Source: Pseudonocardia nematodicida (GTDB lineage: Bacteria > Actinomycetota > Actinomycetes > Mycobacteriales > Pseudonocardiaceae). From it: a stretch of DNA of 64,000 bases. Below the pieces are notes generated by a model. That model did no database searches and was not told where the DNA came from. It worked only from the letters and a program-made list of their open reading frames with translations. Location: assembly GCF_040105385.1 (NCBI RefSeq), contig NZ_JBEDNQ010000010.1, positions 248,001 to 312,000 on the forward strand. The letters run 5' to 3'. Position 1 is the stretch's first letter, and each line of letters begins with the position of its first letter. The position numbers were made by a program, and so were the translations under genes. This document shows, one piece after another, positions 25,536-34,072 of the stretch.

Positions 25536-27072
25536 GGAGAGCACGCCGCAGGACCGCAGCCAGTTGAGGAACATCGCGACCTCACCTCTGCGGTGGTGGC
25601 TACTGGTGACCGTGGGCGCCGGGCTGCTGCTGATCACGCTGGACAACTCCATCCTCTACACCGCCCTGCCGACGCTGACGGCGGATCTCGGAGCCTCGAG
25701 TTCGGCGGCGCTGTGGATCATCAACGCCTATCCCGTAGTGATGGCGGGACTGCTGCTCGGCGCGGGCACACTGGGCGACCGGGTCGGGCACCGCCGGATG
25801 TTCGTGGCAGGCCTGTGGATCTTCGGTGTGGCCTCGCTGGCCGCGGCGTTCGCGCCCACCGCTGAGGTCCTCATCGGTGCGCGGGCACTGCTCGCCGTGG
25901 GCGCGGCGTCGATGATGCCGGCCACACTCGCGTTGATCCGGCTGACGTTCGCCGACTCCCGGGAACGCAACATCGCGATCGCGATCTGGGGCAGCCTGTC
26001 CGTGGTGGGCGCGGCGTTCGGCCCGATCCTCGGCGGGCTGCTGCTCGAACGGTTCTGGTGGGGGTCGGTCTTCCTGATCAACGTCCCCGTGGTGGCACTC
26101 GCGCTGGTGGCGACGGCGATCATCGCGCCGCCCAACGACCCGGATCCCTCCAAGAAGTGGGACCTCCTCTCCTCGCTGCAGGCGATGCTCGGACTGGTGG
26201 GCGCCGTGCTGTTCATCAAGGAGCTGGCGCACATCCCGCAGAACTGGGCGGTCGTGGCGGGGGCACTGGTGGCCTCGGCGGTCGGCTTCACCCTGTTCGT
26301 GCGCCGGCAGCGGCGTATGGACGAGCCACTGCTGGACTTCGGCGTCTTCCGCAACCGGGCGTTCTCCGGCGGAGTGCTGGCGGCGATCTTCGCGATGTTC
26401 GCAATCGCGGGTGCGCAGCTGGTAACGACCCAGAGGTTCCAGCTCGTCGAGGGGTTCACTCCGCTAGAGGCTGGGATGCTGGTCGCGGCGGTCGCCCTGG
26501 GCGCACTGCCCTCGGGCCTCCTAGGAGCCGCGTTCCTGCACGTCCTGGGGCTGCGGTTCCTCATCGCGGGCGGTCTGGGCGCGGGGGCCCTGGGCCTGGC
26601 GCTCGCAGTCCTCTCCATCGGAGTCGAGAGCCTCGCCGTCCTCATCGTCGGCTTCATCGTGACCGGACTGGGTCTGGGAGGGGCGTTCTCGGTGGCCTCG
26701 GCCGCGATCATGGGCAACGCCCCACCGCGCAAGGCGGGCATGGCGGCATCGGTCGAGGAGGTGTCCTACGAGATCGGGTCGCTGTCGGCCGTCGCCCTAC
26801 TTGGGAGCATGCTGACGTTCGTGTACGCCGCGTCGGTGCGGCTGCCCGCCGGAGCCCCCGAGGCTGCACGGGAGAGCATCGCCGACGCGCTCGGAGTGGC
26901 GGACGGCGACCCTGCGCTGATCGGTGCGGTCAACGCCGCCTTCGACACCGCCTACCTGGTCGCCATGATCGTGCTCGTCGTCATACTCGCGATCGGCGCC
27001 CTGGTCACCGGCCTGCTCCTGCGGGCATATGGTCGCCGCAGCGAGGCGATGGAGTACGCCGACAACCACTGA
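25534..27072 (+). CDS. MFS drug efflux transporter, DHA2 (14-helix) family
   Basis: 512 residues with fourteen hydrophobic segments. Motifs: LDNSILYTALPTLTADLGAS in helix 1 (motif D1 type), LGDRVGHRRMF (motif A), and GLGLGGAFSVASAAIMGNAPPRKAGMAASVEEVSYEIG (motif C/family region), as in LfrA/QacA/SmvA exporters of cationic dyes and antiseptics. GTG start at 25534 lies inside the palindromic operator with no room for a Shine-Dalgarno, so the mRNA is probably leaderless. It is followed by its presumed repressor. Confidence 0.92.
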   Translation: MESTPQDRSQLRNIATSPLRWWLLVTVGAGLLLITLDNSILYTALPTLTADLGASSSAALWIINAYPVVMAGLLLGAGTLGDRVGHRRMFVAGLWIFGVASLAAAFAPTAEVLIGARALLAVGAASMMPATLALIRLTFADSRERNIAIAIWGSLSVVGAAFGPILGGLLLERFWWGSVFLINVPVVALALVATAIIAPPNDPDPSKKWDLLSSLQAMLGLVGAVLFIKELAHIPQNWAVVAGALVASAVGFTLFVRRQRRMDEPLLDFGVFRNRAFSGGVLAAIFAMFAIAGAQLVTTQRFQLVEGFTPLEAGMLVAAVALGALPSGLLGAAFLHVLGLRFLIAGGLGAGALGLALAVLSIGVESLAVLIVGFIVTGLGLGGAFSVASAAIMGNAPPRKAGMAASVEEVSYEIGSLSAVALLGSMLTFVYAASVRLPAGAPEAARESIADALGVADGDPALIGAVNAAFDTAYLVAMIVLVVILAIGALVTGLLLRAYGRRSEAMEYADNH

Positions 27073-27103
27073 CCACCACCGATTGCATCGAGAGGACCGC
27101 CCC

Positions 27104-27682
27104 GTGCGTGAGAGCAAGAAATCGGCGATCCTCGACGCGGCCGTCGAGGTGATCGAGACCGATGGCGTGACCGCGATCACCTTCGACTCGATCGCTGCCG
27201 CCACCGGTATCACCCGGGGCGGGATCCTCTACCACTTCCAGTCCCGAGACGAGCTGATCGCCTCCATCCACCATCACCTCGCACGACGATGGGAGCGACA
27301 GCTGGAGGCCGCCTGCGACAAGCCCGTCGACCAGACGACCGCCACCGAACGCCTCGTCGCCTACATCCGCACGGCCGCGGTCTCGGCCACGCGCTCCGAG
27401 CTCCAGATGATCCTCGACAGCCAGCACACCGAGCACCAGAGGACCTGGGACGACGTCATGGAACGGTGGACGGGCCGACGCCAGCCCGGGGCGATGGCGG
27501 CCGGCCGCACGGCCACCATCGCCCTCCTGGCCGCGGACGGTCTCTGGGTCAACGAGGTCCTCGGCACCCAATCGCTGTCCCGCGACGAGCGCCTGCGCAC
27601 CGCGGAAGACATCATCACCCTGGTCCAGGGCGACTCGCTAGGCACTGAAGTATCGACCAAAGGAGAAGGCCACCCCGGGTGA
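27104..27682 (+). CDS. TetR family repressor
   Basis: 192 residues. N-terminal TetR helix-turn-helix: KSAILDAAVEVIETDGVTAITFDSIAAATGITRGGILYHFQSRDELIASI. The C-terminal ligand domain is all-helical and includes TAREC-like TetR_C features (SRDERLRTAEDIITL). GTG start at 27104 with AGAGGA upstream; 31 bp after the efflux gene. Most likely controls the operator at 25500-25535. Stop overlaps the start of a decayed NmrA gene (GTGA). Confidence 0.9.
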   Translation: MRESKKSAILDAAVEVIETDGVTAITFDSIAAATGITRGGILYHFQSRDELIASIHHHLARRWERQLEAACDKPVDQTTATERLVAYIRTAAVSATRSELQMILDSQHTEHQRTWDDVMERWTGRRQPGAMAAGRTATIALLAADGLWVNEVLGTQSLSRDERLRTAEDIITLVQGDSLGTEVSTKGEGHPG

Positions 27683-28057
27683 GCGACGCGACGATCCTGG
27701 TCACCGGCGGTACCGGCAAGACGGGCGGGCGTGTCGCCCGGTTCCTAGGTGGCCGGGCCACGGTGTGCGAGCGGTGTCGTGCTCCGCCCACCTCTCGTTC
27801 GACTGGGACGACCGGAGCACGAGGGCGCCCGTGCTCGACGGCGTTCAGGCGATCTACGTGGTCGCCCCGCCCCGGGGGAACCCGACACCGCGGACACGGT
27901 CCGGGCGTTCGCCGAGCACGCCGTGCGACACGGAGCCACCCGAGCGGTGATGGCCTCGATCCCGGACGACGGGGGTCGAGGGGTCTTGGAGTGCACGGCA
28001 CGTCGAGAGCCGACTGAGCGAGGCGGGACCTCTCGCCGGCACGCCGAGCCACCTTGA
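27679..28057 (+). pseudogene. NmrA-like NAD(P)-binding protein, frameshifted remnant
   Basis: The coding trace runs through three frames: SDATILVTGGTGKTGGRVARFL (Rossmann motif TGGTGKTG) in the first, SAHLSFDWDDRSTRAPVLDGVQAIYVVAPP in the second and DTVRAFAEHAVRHGATRAVMAS in the third, so at least two frameshifts (about 27745 and 27870). The C-terminal half is missing. Family: atypical SDR/NmrA, often redox sensors encoded beside TetR regulators. Confidence 0.75.
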
Positions 28058-28196
28058 TGCTGCCGTGTGTCCCCATCGGCAAAGGCGGTCGGGCCATGCC
28101 GAGCACCTTATTGCTTGTCGAACCCAAGGGGTTCCGTTTGGTTCCCGTTGAAATCGACCACCGTGCGAAGCACAGCGTCACGATCACAAACCGTTG

Positions 28197-28268
28197 ACCT
28201 GCGACGACGTGGGGCGGGCCGGGTTCGAACCGGCAACCTGACGGGTCGTGAGTCGCATCGTCGCAGGT
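28197..28268. repeat. 11-bp inverted repeat flanking the tRNA fragment
   Basis: ACCTGCGACGA at 28197-28207 and its exact complement TCGTCGCAGGT at 28258-28268, with the tRNA-like segment between them. Such arms around an attachment core are typical of integrase or excisionase binding, but could be chance-derived hairpin arms. Confidence 0.5.
28210..28252 (-). other. tRNA 3'-half fragment, putative attachment-site scar
   Basis: On the minus strand the segment has CTCACGA (anticodon-loop-like), CCCGT, variable part, then a perfect T arm GCCGG-TTCGAAC-CCGGC and CCGCCCCA (acceptor 3' strand and discriminator). No matching 5' half (acceptor GGGGCGG, D arm) lies upstream, and the anticodon stem does not pair, so it is not a functional tRNA. 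Fragments running from the anticodon loop to the 3' end are the usual att duplication left by tRNA-targeting integrases. Confidence 0.5.
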
Positions 28269-28346
28269 AGTGAGCGGCACGCAGCCAACGACAGCGGTGC
28301 AGCTACCGACCACAATCGGTCAACACTGGTGAGCGGACGGCAACAC

Positions 28347-28416
28347 CGGTTGGCTTGCATAAGCGTTGGCATTCCCGTTGGCCGAGACCGTTGCCGAACG
28401 GGCCTCTACATCCTCA
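28347..28416 (+). repeat. Dispersed 70-bp element, copy 2
   Basis: Partner of 18241-18310 in the same orientation, 10 kb apart. One frame reads LACISVGIPVGRDRCRTGLY. See also the shorter core at 50670-50705. Confidence 0.6.
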
Positions 28417-28645
28417 AGGCGCTGCCTCCGGCGGCGTCAGGGCGGCTGGTCCCGCCGGCCCGCCGTCCGAACCCTCCACCTCCGGCCCGGGCGCGGCCGT
28501 CGGTCCAGCTACCCGGCCCGCTGCTACCTAAGGACGCACCTGACCTGCTGCGGCGTCATGCCTTTGGGCTGGCGCCGTCAGTCGGGAGCACCCCGATCGG
28601 CCGCCAGAACTACCGGTCGTGGAGCTAACCTAGGTGCTGTTGGTT

Positions 28646-29200
28646 CTACTCGCCGCTCAGGTCAGCCCTGCAGGCGTCCAGGTTCTTGTCGCCGAGTCGG
28701 CCCATCTGACCAACTGCGGTTCGGATCGCGCCCCTCGAAAGGAGTGCCGCGTCAGACGACGCGCCCGACCTCTGGGCTCGTAGTTGCTCAAAGAAATCGT
28801 TACCGGTATTTCGCGCGGCACGCCACACCTCACGAGCCGTAGCACAGACCTCGGGCGGAGCAACAAGTGCTAGCTGATTGAACGATAGGCGCAAGGCGGT
28901 TCGCAGCTCAATCCATTGAGCTTCGGCGGCAGCTACGTCTTTATTGTCTGAGAGCACTAGGGGGAGCTCGACTCGCATGAACTGTAGCGCGTTCTCACCT
29001 GCCGCTGAGAGGTCGGAGTACGCTCTCTGCTTGGCTTCCCTAAGCCACTTCGCACGCTCGGCGCCTAGCTTCATTTGCTCAAGCTGTCGATTGTCGCGGG
29101 CGCGTCGCCGCTCTAGAAACGCGTTGGTTAGAAGAGTTAGGATCACGCCGACCAACGTCGCGACGGCCGTAACTATCTGCGACGCAAGCGCCGTTTCCAC
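28646..29200 (-). CDS. Hypothetical membrane-anchored protein with coiled coil
   Basis: 184 residues. One N-terminal transmembrane segment (residues ~5-27, IVTAVATLVGVILTLLTNAF), then a basic stretch and a long charged helix (LERRRARDNRQLEQMKL), followed by helical sequence with no recognised domain. GC is clearly lower than in the catabolic islands, which suggests transfer. Small N-anchored helical proteins of this type often occur in accessory or defence-associated regions, but nothing here proves such a role. Function not recognised. Confidence 0.6.
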   Translation of the reverse strand: METALASQIVTAVATLVGVILTLLTNAFLERRRARDNRQLEQMKLGAERAKWLREAKQRAYSDLSAAGENALQFMRVELPLVLSDNKDVAAAEAQWIELRTALRLSFNQLALVAPPEVCATAREVWRAARNTGNDFFEQLRAQRSGASSDAALLSRGAIRTAVGQMGRLGDKNLDACRADLSGE

Positions 29201-29379
29201 TGTTTGCTCTCGATTCTGGTCGCCAGCAACTTGACCGCTGCTAGTTCGGCGCGAGGCAACTGCGTGTTAGCACCGTCAACAGCAGACCGTCTCTGAGCTG
29301 CCTGGCCCCCCTCGGCCGAGAAGTGTCCCGGTACCCAGCCGAGCGGACTTTTAGATCGCGCTCACTGCGATGCGGGCGA

Positions 29380-30648
29380 TCACCAGAGGGGTGTCGTCTC
29401 CGGGTCCATGAGAGGGCTCGTGTCACCACGGAAGCCGGACACTCTCGCCAGATTCCGGAGAAGATGACCGACTACCGTGACAGGACGCTCCCACAGGTCC
29501 ACCGTCGAGGCCGTGACGATGTGGAGGTACTCGTCCCCAGCGAAGGGCTGTCCCCTGTCGCTGGCGAAGGCCCCGTTGGAGTGGCCGAGGGCACCGACCA
29601 TCCCGCTGACATGAACGCCGATCCGCCACATGCCCTGATACTCCATGTGCCCCTCGCCGAGGAACCCAGCGAGCTGAGCCGACTGATGGACGACCTCGAC
29701 GATGCAGGCAAAGTCAATCTGGTTGGTGCCGTCCTCCCACGGGTTGCTCCCACGAGCGGACACGACGCTGAGAGCCCCATCACCGCCAACGAGCAACCTC
29801 ATATTGTGGGTTTCCGCCCGCGCCATCCAGTATCGGTCAGACAGGTCAGGCGCAGAGTTGAAGATGGCCTCGAGCGCCGGGCCATCGGTGTGGGCGTAGG
29901 GGCGGCCGAGGTCGAGGAAGTTGGGTGACCTGTTGATCTTGTAGGCCACGTTCCGGCGGGCACCGTGTAGCGCTTGACCGAGGCGATTCCGATCGTCGAT
30001 CAGCCCGAGGAAGTCTTCTCGGGCAGGGACTTCTGGACGCACCAGCACCGAGACATGGATCCCCAGGCGGTCCGCGATGGGAATCGGGTCGAGCTCATCG
30101 CTGAGCTTGCGCAAACGCGCCTCGAAGTCGTCAGCGGCGAGCCGGCGCTGCGCGAACAGGGAGGCAACCTCGGCGTCGCCGAGGGGGCGCTTACCGACAG
30201 CGCTTCGTCCCCAGTACCGGTTATCAACCATATGAGGAGCGGTCGCGGACTGCGGCACCACAACCAGCAGCGCGTACCGGCCACTTCCGTCGGGATTCTG
30301 CAGCGGCTCGCCAAAGACGACATGCATGGCCGGCTGCACGCGCGTCTGTCCTGCGACGCTGGAGATCCGGTCTTTCAGGGCCTCCAGGGGGGCATCCGTG
30401 CCGACGACATGTTCCGCTGCTGTCGCCTTATCGCTCACCCCGATGACGAGCACTCCCCCGTCGACGGTCAACGACGCCAGGTCCTTCGCAAGCTCCAGGT
30501 TCGCCCCGGCGGCAGCCGCCGGGATGGCCGCCTTGCACTCCACCCACTGCGTCTCCGTCAATGAGCCCGCTTGGACCGCCGCGACCAGTTCGTCCCACGA
30601 GGCGACATCAAGTCGGCCGCGGTTGGGCCCCGTGTAAAAGGACGTCAT
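29380..30648 (-). CDS. AlbA_2/Schlafen-like DNA-binding domain protein
   Basis: 422 residues from ATG 30648 (a GTG at 30672 is also in frame). Residues ~28-140 resemble the AlbA_2 (divergent AAA_4) domain: TETQWVECKAAIP in place of the usual ExxxxEFK, then LELAKDLASLTVDGGVLVIGVSD and the VVVPQS strand. The remainder (~250 residues) has no recognised domain. AlbA_2 proteins act in regulation, phage defence or RNA/DNA processing; the precise role here is unknown. The stop of a Cys-rich small frame upstream overlaps this ATG (ATGA), which supports the start. Lower GC than neighbours. Confidence 0.7.
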   Translation of the reverse strand: MTSFYTGPNRGRLDVASWDELVAAVQAGSLTETQWVECKAAIPAAAAGANLELAKDLASLTVDGGVLVIGVSDKATAAEHVVGTDAPLEALKDRISSVAGQTRVQPAMHVVFGEPLQNPDGSGRYALLVVVPQSATAPHMVDNRYWGRSAVGKRPLGDAEVASLFAQRRLAADDFEARLRKLSDELDPIPIADRLGIHVSVLVRPEVPAREDFLGLIDDRNRLGQALHGARRNVAYKINRSPNFLDLGRPYAHTDGPALEAIFNSAPDLSDRYWMARAETHNMRLLVGGDGALSVVSARGSNPWEDGTNQIDFACIVEVVHQSAQLAGFLGEGHMEYQGMWRIGVHVSGMVGALGHSNGAFASDRGQPFAGDEYLHIVTASTVDLWERPVTVVGHLLRNLARVSGFRGDTSPLMDPETTPLW

Positions 30649-31022
30649 CGCCACAAAGGGGGATCTTTCCACATCCGACTGGCGCTACCTCCGGGAGCCC
30701 GGGCGGCGACGCCCCGGTGTCTAGCGGCGACAGTGCAGTGGGCGGAACTGCTCGGCGTCGCCGCGTACGCCCGAAGTTGTCGCCGCTGCCGACAAGCGGC
30801 AGGCCGCCGCGAGATCAGACCCCGAACCCGCGGCTTAAAAGGACACGTAGTAGAGCAACACGGAGAGTCTTCGAGCTCCACCTGTTCCGGTACCCATCGC
30901 ACAGTAGGGCGCAATTCGCACGAACCATCACCAGTTCGCACCACGAGTGATTCCACAGCGAGCTCAACCGTCGGCATGAGGCATCCCGCACCACACACGG
31001 TGCAAGCAAGGTCATCAGACAC
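30645..31022 (-). CDS. Possible small Cys-rich protein upstream of the AlbA_2-like gene
   Basis: 125 codons from a GTG. The N-terminal half reads LACTVCGAGCLMP and then SPCCSTTCPF, suggesting a small zinc ribbon; the C-terminal half is Arg/Ala-rich and unconvincing. Its TGA overlaps the ATG of the AlbA_2-like gene. Could be spurious; no clear Shine-Dalgarno. Confidence 0.35.
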   Translation of the reverse strand: MSDDLACTVCGAGCLMPTVELAVESLVVRTGDGSCELRPTVRWVPEQVELEDSPCCSTTCPFKPRVRGLISRRPAACRQRRQLRAYAATPSSSAHCTVAARHRGVAARAPGGSASRMWKDPPLWR

Positions 31023-31097
31023 CGTCGAAGAGCTCGTGACATGATTACGGGTCCGTGCCTACGTGCCTACACAACAGAGCAGAACGCCATGCATCCC

Positions 31098-32360
31098 TCA
31101 GACGTCGAGAAGCCGTCGAAGATAGGGCGTCAGGAAGACCCCGTCTGGGTCGAACCGCCGGCGCACCGCCAGGAAGTCGTCGACCCGCGGGAAGCACGTT
31201 CGCACCTGCTCCGCAGTAAGGTAATTCGCCTTACCCCAGTGCGGACGCGCGCCGAAGCGCAGCAGCTCGGCGTCGACGGCCCGCAGGAAGTGGTCACCCT
31301 CGTCGCTCCGGATCCCTGATACCGAGATCGAGACGGTGTCGCGGTGGTACTGCGCCGAGAGCAACGCCTCATCGGCGCCCTGCCAGCGGACCTGCACGGG
31401 CGAGATCTGTTTCGGGAAGCGCTCGCGCATGAGGGTCCGGATCGCCAGGAACGCCTCCCGGGCCCGGGAGCGCTCGACCATGTGCTCCAGCTCCACGTAG
31501 CCGGGGTCCGTTTCCTCCTCGTCTTCCGGCAGGTCCGGGTAGACGGCGTAGGCGCGCCCCTGCCGGCTGCCGGGCTCCCCACTGACCGGCTCGGCGGCGG
31601 GGTCGGGGCCGACAGGCAGTTCGGTGAGAAACTTCGCGTAGACGTGGTCGGCCGGGAACTCGGGCAGGCCGTACAGGCTCCAAGCCGAGTCGTGCGGCGC
31701 CCAGAAGAAAGAGAAGTGGCGGTACTGCTCGGGTGCGGTCTCCCAGACGTCGAGCAGCTCGTCCAGGCCCAGGACGGCGTTGGCCTCCCGGAGCCGGTAG
31801 GCCGGCAGACACTCCAGCGTGAGCTCGGTGACGACCCCCAGCAGCCCGAGCGAGACCTGTGCCGCGTGGAGCACCTCCGGGTCGGTCCCATCGACCTCGA
31901 CGATCTCGCCCCGGCCGTCCACCAGGCGGACGGCGCGCACCGTCGAGGAGAAGCTGCCGTAGCGGGGACCGGAGCCCTTGGTCCCGGTCGCCACCGCTCC
32001 CGCGATCGTCTGGCCGTCTGTGTCGCCCTGGTTCTGCAGGGACAGCCCGGCCCGCCACAGCGGCTCCCCGACCCGGGAGAGCGGGGTGCCCCCCAGGATC
32101 CGCGCGGTACGGGAACGGCCGTCGGCGGCGAGGACGCCGGAGAGCCGCGACATGTCGAGCAGGCGCCCGGGGGTCTCCACGACAGGGGTGAAGGAGTGGC
32201 CGCTGCCCGCGGCCCGGACCGCCTGCCCCGATCGGCGTGCGTCGGCCACGATCGTCGCGACGTCGGACTCCGATGACGGAACGTGTACGGCGAACGGGAC
32301 GAACGACTGGTTCCGTGCCCAGTTCGTCCACGTCGACACGGGACGCAGCTGATCTGTCAT
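31098..32360 (-). CDS. FAD-binding lactone oxidase (ALO/L-gulonolactone oxidase family)
   Basis: 420 residues. N-terminal PCMH-type FAD domain with VRAAGSGHSFTPV (around residue 50) and GTKGSGPRYGSFSSTV, and a C-terminal D-arabinono-1,4-lactone oxidase domain with the typical RPHWGKANYLTAEQV and FLAVRRRFDPDGVFLTPYLRRLL. Enzymes of this family oxidise sugar lactones such as L-gulono- or D-arabinono-lactone using O2 or another acceptor. Divergent from the GntR gene at 32405, with a GTARAAT-type box in the shared 44-bp promoter gap. Its link to the imino-acid island is by regulation only. Confidence 0.9.
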   Translation of the reverse strand: MTDQLRPVSTWTNWARNQSFVPFAVHVPSSESDVATIVADARRSGQAVRAAGSGHSFTPVVETPGRLLDMSRLSGVLAADGRSRTARILGGTPLSRVGEPLWRAGLSLQNQGDTDGQTIAGAVATGTKGSGPRYGSFSSTVRAVRLVDGRGEIVEVDGTDPEVLHAAQVSLGLLGVVTELTLECLPAYRLREANAVLGLDELLDVWETAPEQYRHFSFFWAPHDSAWSLYGLPEFPADHVYAKFLTELPVGPDPAAEPVSGEPGSRQGRAYAVYPDLPEDEEETDPGYVELEHMVERSRAREAFLAIRTLMRERFPKQISPVQVRWQGADEALLSAQYHRDTVSISVSGIRSDEGDHFLRAVDAELLRFGARPHWGKANYLTAEQVRTCFPRVDDFLAVRRRFDPDGVFLTPYLRRLLDV

Positions 32361-32362
32361 GA

Positions 32363-32374
32363 GTAGAATGTAAT
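32363..32374 (+). promoter_or_regulatory. GTARAAT-type operator, lactone oxidase/GntR divergent promoter
   Basis: GTAGAATGTAAT. One of five similar boxes found only at promoters of the 31-49 kb island (others at 38998, 42953, 43083, 46700). Confidence 0.5.
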
Positions 32375-32404
32375 CCTTCAGTAGTGCGGGGAAGGGAAGG
32401 CATC

Positions 32405-33085
32405 ATGGCGGTGCCGAGTGGTCCGATCATCGCCCGTTCGACGGGCCTCGAGCAGGTGTCGCTGAGTGCGCAGGCCCTGACACTGCTCCGCCAGGCCGTC
32501 GTGAGCGGCGAGCTCCGCCCAGGTGAGATCTACTCGGCGTCCGCGCTCGCGAGCGAGCTCGGTGTGTCGAACTCGCCGGTCCGGGAGGCGATGCTGGCGC
32601 TGGTCAACGACGGGCTGATGGTCGCGGTGCGCAATCGCGGATACCGGGTGGTCCCGATCAGCCCAGAAGAGCTGCGCGACATCGAGGAACTGCGGCTGAT
32701 GCTAGAGGTGCCCGCGATGGCCGACCTCGCCCGGCGCCTCGAGGGAGCCGATCTCGCACCGTTCCGCAAGACCGCGGAGGAGATCGTGACCGCGGCCGAG
32801 GCCGGCGACATCACCGCGTACCTCGAACGCGACCGCGAGTTCCACCTCGGACTCCTCGACCTGCACGGCAACGACCGGCTGGTCCGACTGGTCGGGAACC
32901 TACGCGACCAGACTCGCCTCTACGGTCTGCACGGGCTCCTCGACGAGGGCCGGCTGCGCGCCTCCGCCCTGGAGCACCTCGACATCGTCGGGGCGATGGA
33001 GTCCGGTGACCCCGAGGAGACCACCCGGCTCATGACGGTGCACCTGCGTCATATCACCCGGGAGTGGTCCGCCGCTGCGACCTGA
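32405..33085 (+). CDS. GntR/FCD regulator, paralogue of the one at 45939
   Basis: 226 residues. Winged helix TLLRQAVVSGELRPGEIYSASALASELGVSNSPVREAMLALVNDGLMVAVRNRGYRVVPIS; FCD domain with metal-type DREFHLGLLDLHGN. The DNA-binding half is nearly the same as that of the regulator at 45939-46601, so both probably read the same GTARAATRNTAC-like box. ATG at 32405 preceded by GGGAAGG. A perfect bidirectional terminator lies right after it. Confidence 0.92.
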   Translation: MAVPSGPIIARSTGLEQVSLSAQALTLLRQAVVSGELRPGEIYSASALASELGVSNSPVREAMLALVNDGLMVAVRNRGYRVVPISPEELRDIEELRLMLEVPAMADLARRLEGADLAPFRKTAEEIVTAAEAGDITAYLERDREFHLGLLDLHGNDRLVRLVGNLRDQTRLYGLHGLLDEGRLRASALEHLDIVGAMESGDPEETTRLMTVHLRHITREWSAAAT

Positions 33086-33088
33086 GGC

Positions 33089-33123
33089 CCGCGGTGGACG
33101 ACGGTCGCCGTCGTCCACCGCGG
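33089..33123. terminator. Bidirectional terminator hairpin
   Basis: Perfect 16-bp stem (CCGCGGTGGACGACGG with its complement) around a TCG loop between convergent genes ending at 33085 and 33140. No U-tract, as usual in GC-rich actinobacteria. Confidence 0.85.
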
Positions 33124-33139
33124 TCAGCCGGGGAGCAGG

Positions 33140-34033
33140 TCAGGCGAACCAGGCCGGGTCGAGCGCGGTGATGCGCCGCTCCAGCTCCTTGCGACCCTCG
33201 GCGCTGATGCTCGGGGTCGGCGACCGCACCGGGCCGACGTCGTGCCCGATCAGCTCGCACGCGGTCTTGACCGCGCTGGTGTACGGGTTCGACGCCAGAC
33301 ACACCACCAGCGGCAGCAGCTCACGATGCAGCCGGGCGACCGTGGCCGCGTCGCCCGCGCGGGCGGCCGTGATAATCTGCGCATACGCCGGCATCGCGAC
33401 GTTGAACACGCCGGTGACCAGCCCGATCGCGCCGATGTTCAGCGCCGCCTCGGCGAGGACGTCCTCGCCGCAGAAGAGGCCGATGTCGTCGGCGTGCTCG
33501 GTGATCAGGGCGCTCATCAGCAGGGGGTCCGCGCTGGAGTCCTTGACGTAGCGGACGTTGTCGTGCGCCCTGGCCAGCTCGACGATGAACTCGGTGTCCA
33601 TGTTCAGGCCGGTGGCGCCCGGGTAGTTGTAGAGCATCACCGGCAGGTCGGTCGATGCCGCGACCGCGCTGAAGTAATCGCGCGCGGCGGCGCGGGGCAG
33701 CGGGTCGTAGAACGGCGGGGCGACCATCACCCCGTCGGCGCCGACCGAGGCGGCATGTTCGGTGTGGCGCAGGGCCTCGGCGGTGGTGAGCCCACCGGTC
33801 TGGGCGAACACCGGCACCCGACCGGCGGTCTGCGCCACGATGATCCCGACGACCTGCTGGCGCTCGGAGAAGCTCAGCGAGGAGAACTCGCCGGTGCCGC
33901 CGCAGGCGATGATGCCGTCCGCGCCGGCACCGACGATGCGGTCGACCAGGTCACGCAGCGGCTGCTCCGCGACCTCGGCACCGTCCGCGGTGAACGGGGT
34001 GACGATGGCGGGGAACGCTCCCTGGATCTTCAT
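33140..34033 (-). CDS. DapA-family lyase 1 (dihydrodipicolinate synthase-like)
   Basis: 297 residues, TIM barrel. Schiff-base Lys164 in RYVKDSS, Tyr135/137 in MLYNYPG, and the substrate loop CGGTGEFSSL, which resembles 5-dehydro-4-deoxyglucarate dehydratase and related decarboxylating or deaminating lyases more than true DapA. Stop is 17 bp from the terminator. Last gene of a leftward run that includes the semialdehyde dehydrogenase and a second DapA-family gene. In hydroxyproline catabolism a DapA-family deaminase makes alpha-ketoglutarate semialdehyde; which of the two paralogues does this is unclear. Confidence 0.88.
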   Translation of the reverse strand: MKIQGAFPAIVTPFTADGAEVAEQPLRDLVDRIVGAGADGIIACGGTGEFSSLSFSERQQVVGIIVAQTAGRVPVFAQTGGLTTAEALRHTEHAASVGADGVMVAPPFYDPLPRAAARDYFSAVAASTDLPVMLYNYPGATGLNMDTEFIVELARAHDNVRYVKDSSADPLLMSALITEHADDIGLFCGEDVLAEAALNIGAIGLVTGVFNVAMPAYAQIITAARAGDAATVARLHRELLPLVVCLASNPYTSAVKTACELIGHDVGPVRSPTPSISAEGRKELERRITALDPAWFA

Positions 34034-34072
34034 GTCCTACCTCTCCTTCTCGATGTGCTCGGTGTCGCCGCG

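Larger units (their letters stand above)
28058..28645 (+). other. Gene-poor interval with tRNA scar and 70-bp repeat
   Basis: No convincing gene. It contains the 11-bp inverted repeat around a tRNA 3'-half (28197-28268) and the second copy of the dispersed element (28347-28416), so it looks like a junction left by integration and loss of a mobile element. Confidence 0.5.

Noticed and set aside
28197..28268. Functional tRNA gene
   Set aside because: T arm and acceptor 3' strand are present, but no 5' acceptor, D arm or pairing anticodon stem could be found.
28248..28628. Open frame of 126 codons over the second dispersed repeat
   Set aside because: Pro/Arg-rich, no Shine-Dalgarno; it may include a conserved fragment but is not supportable as a gene.
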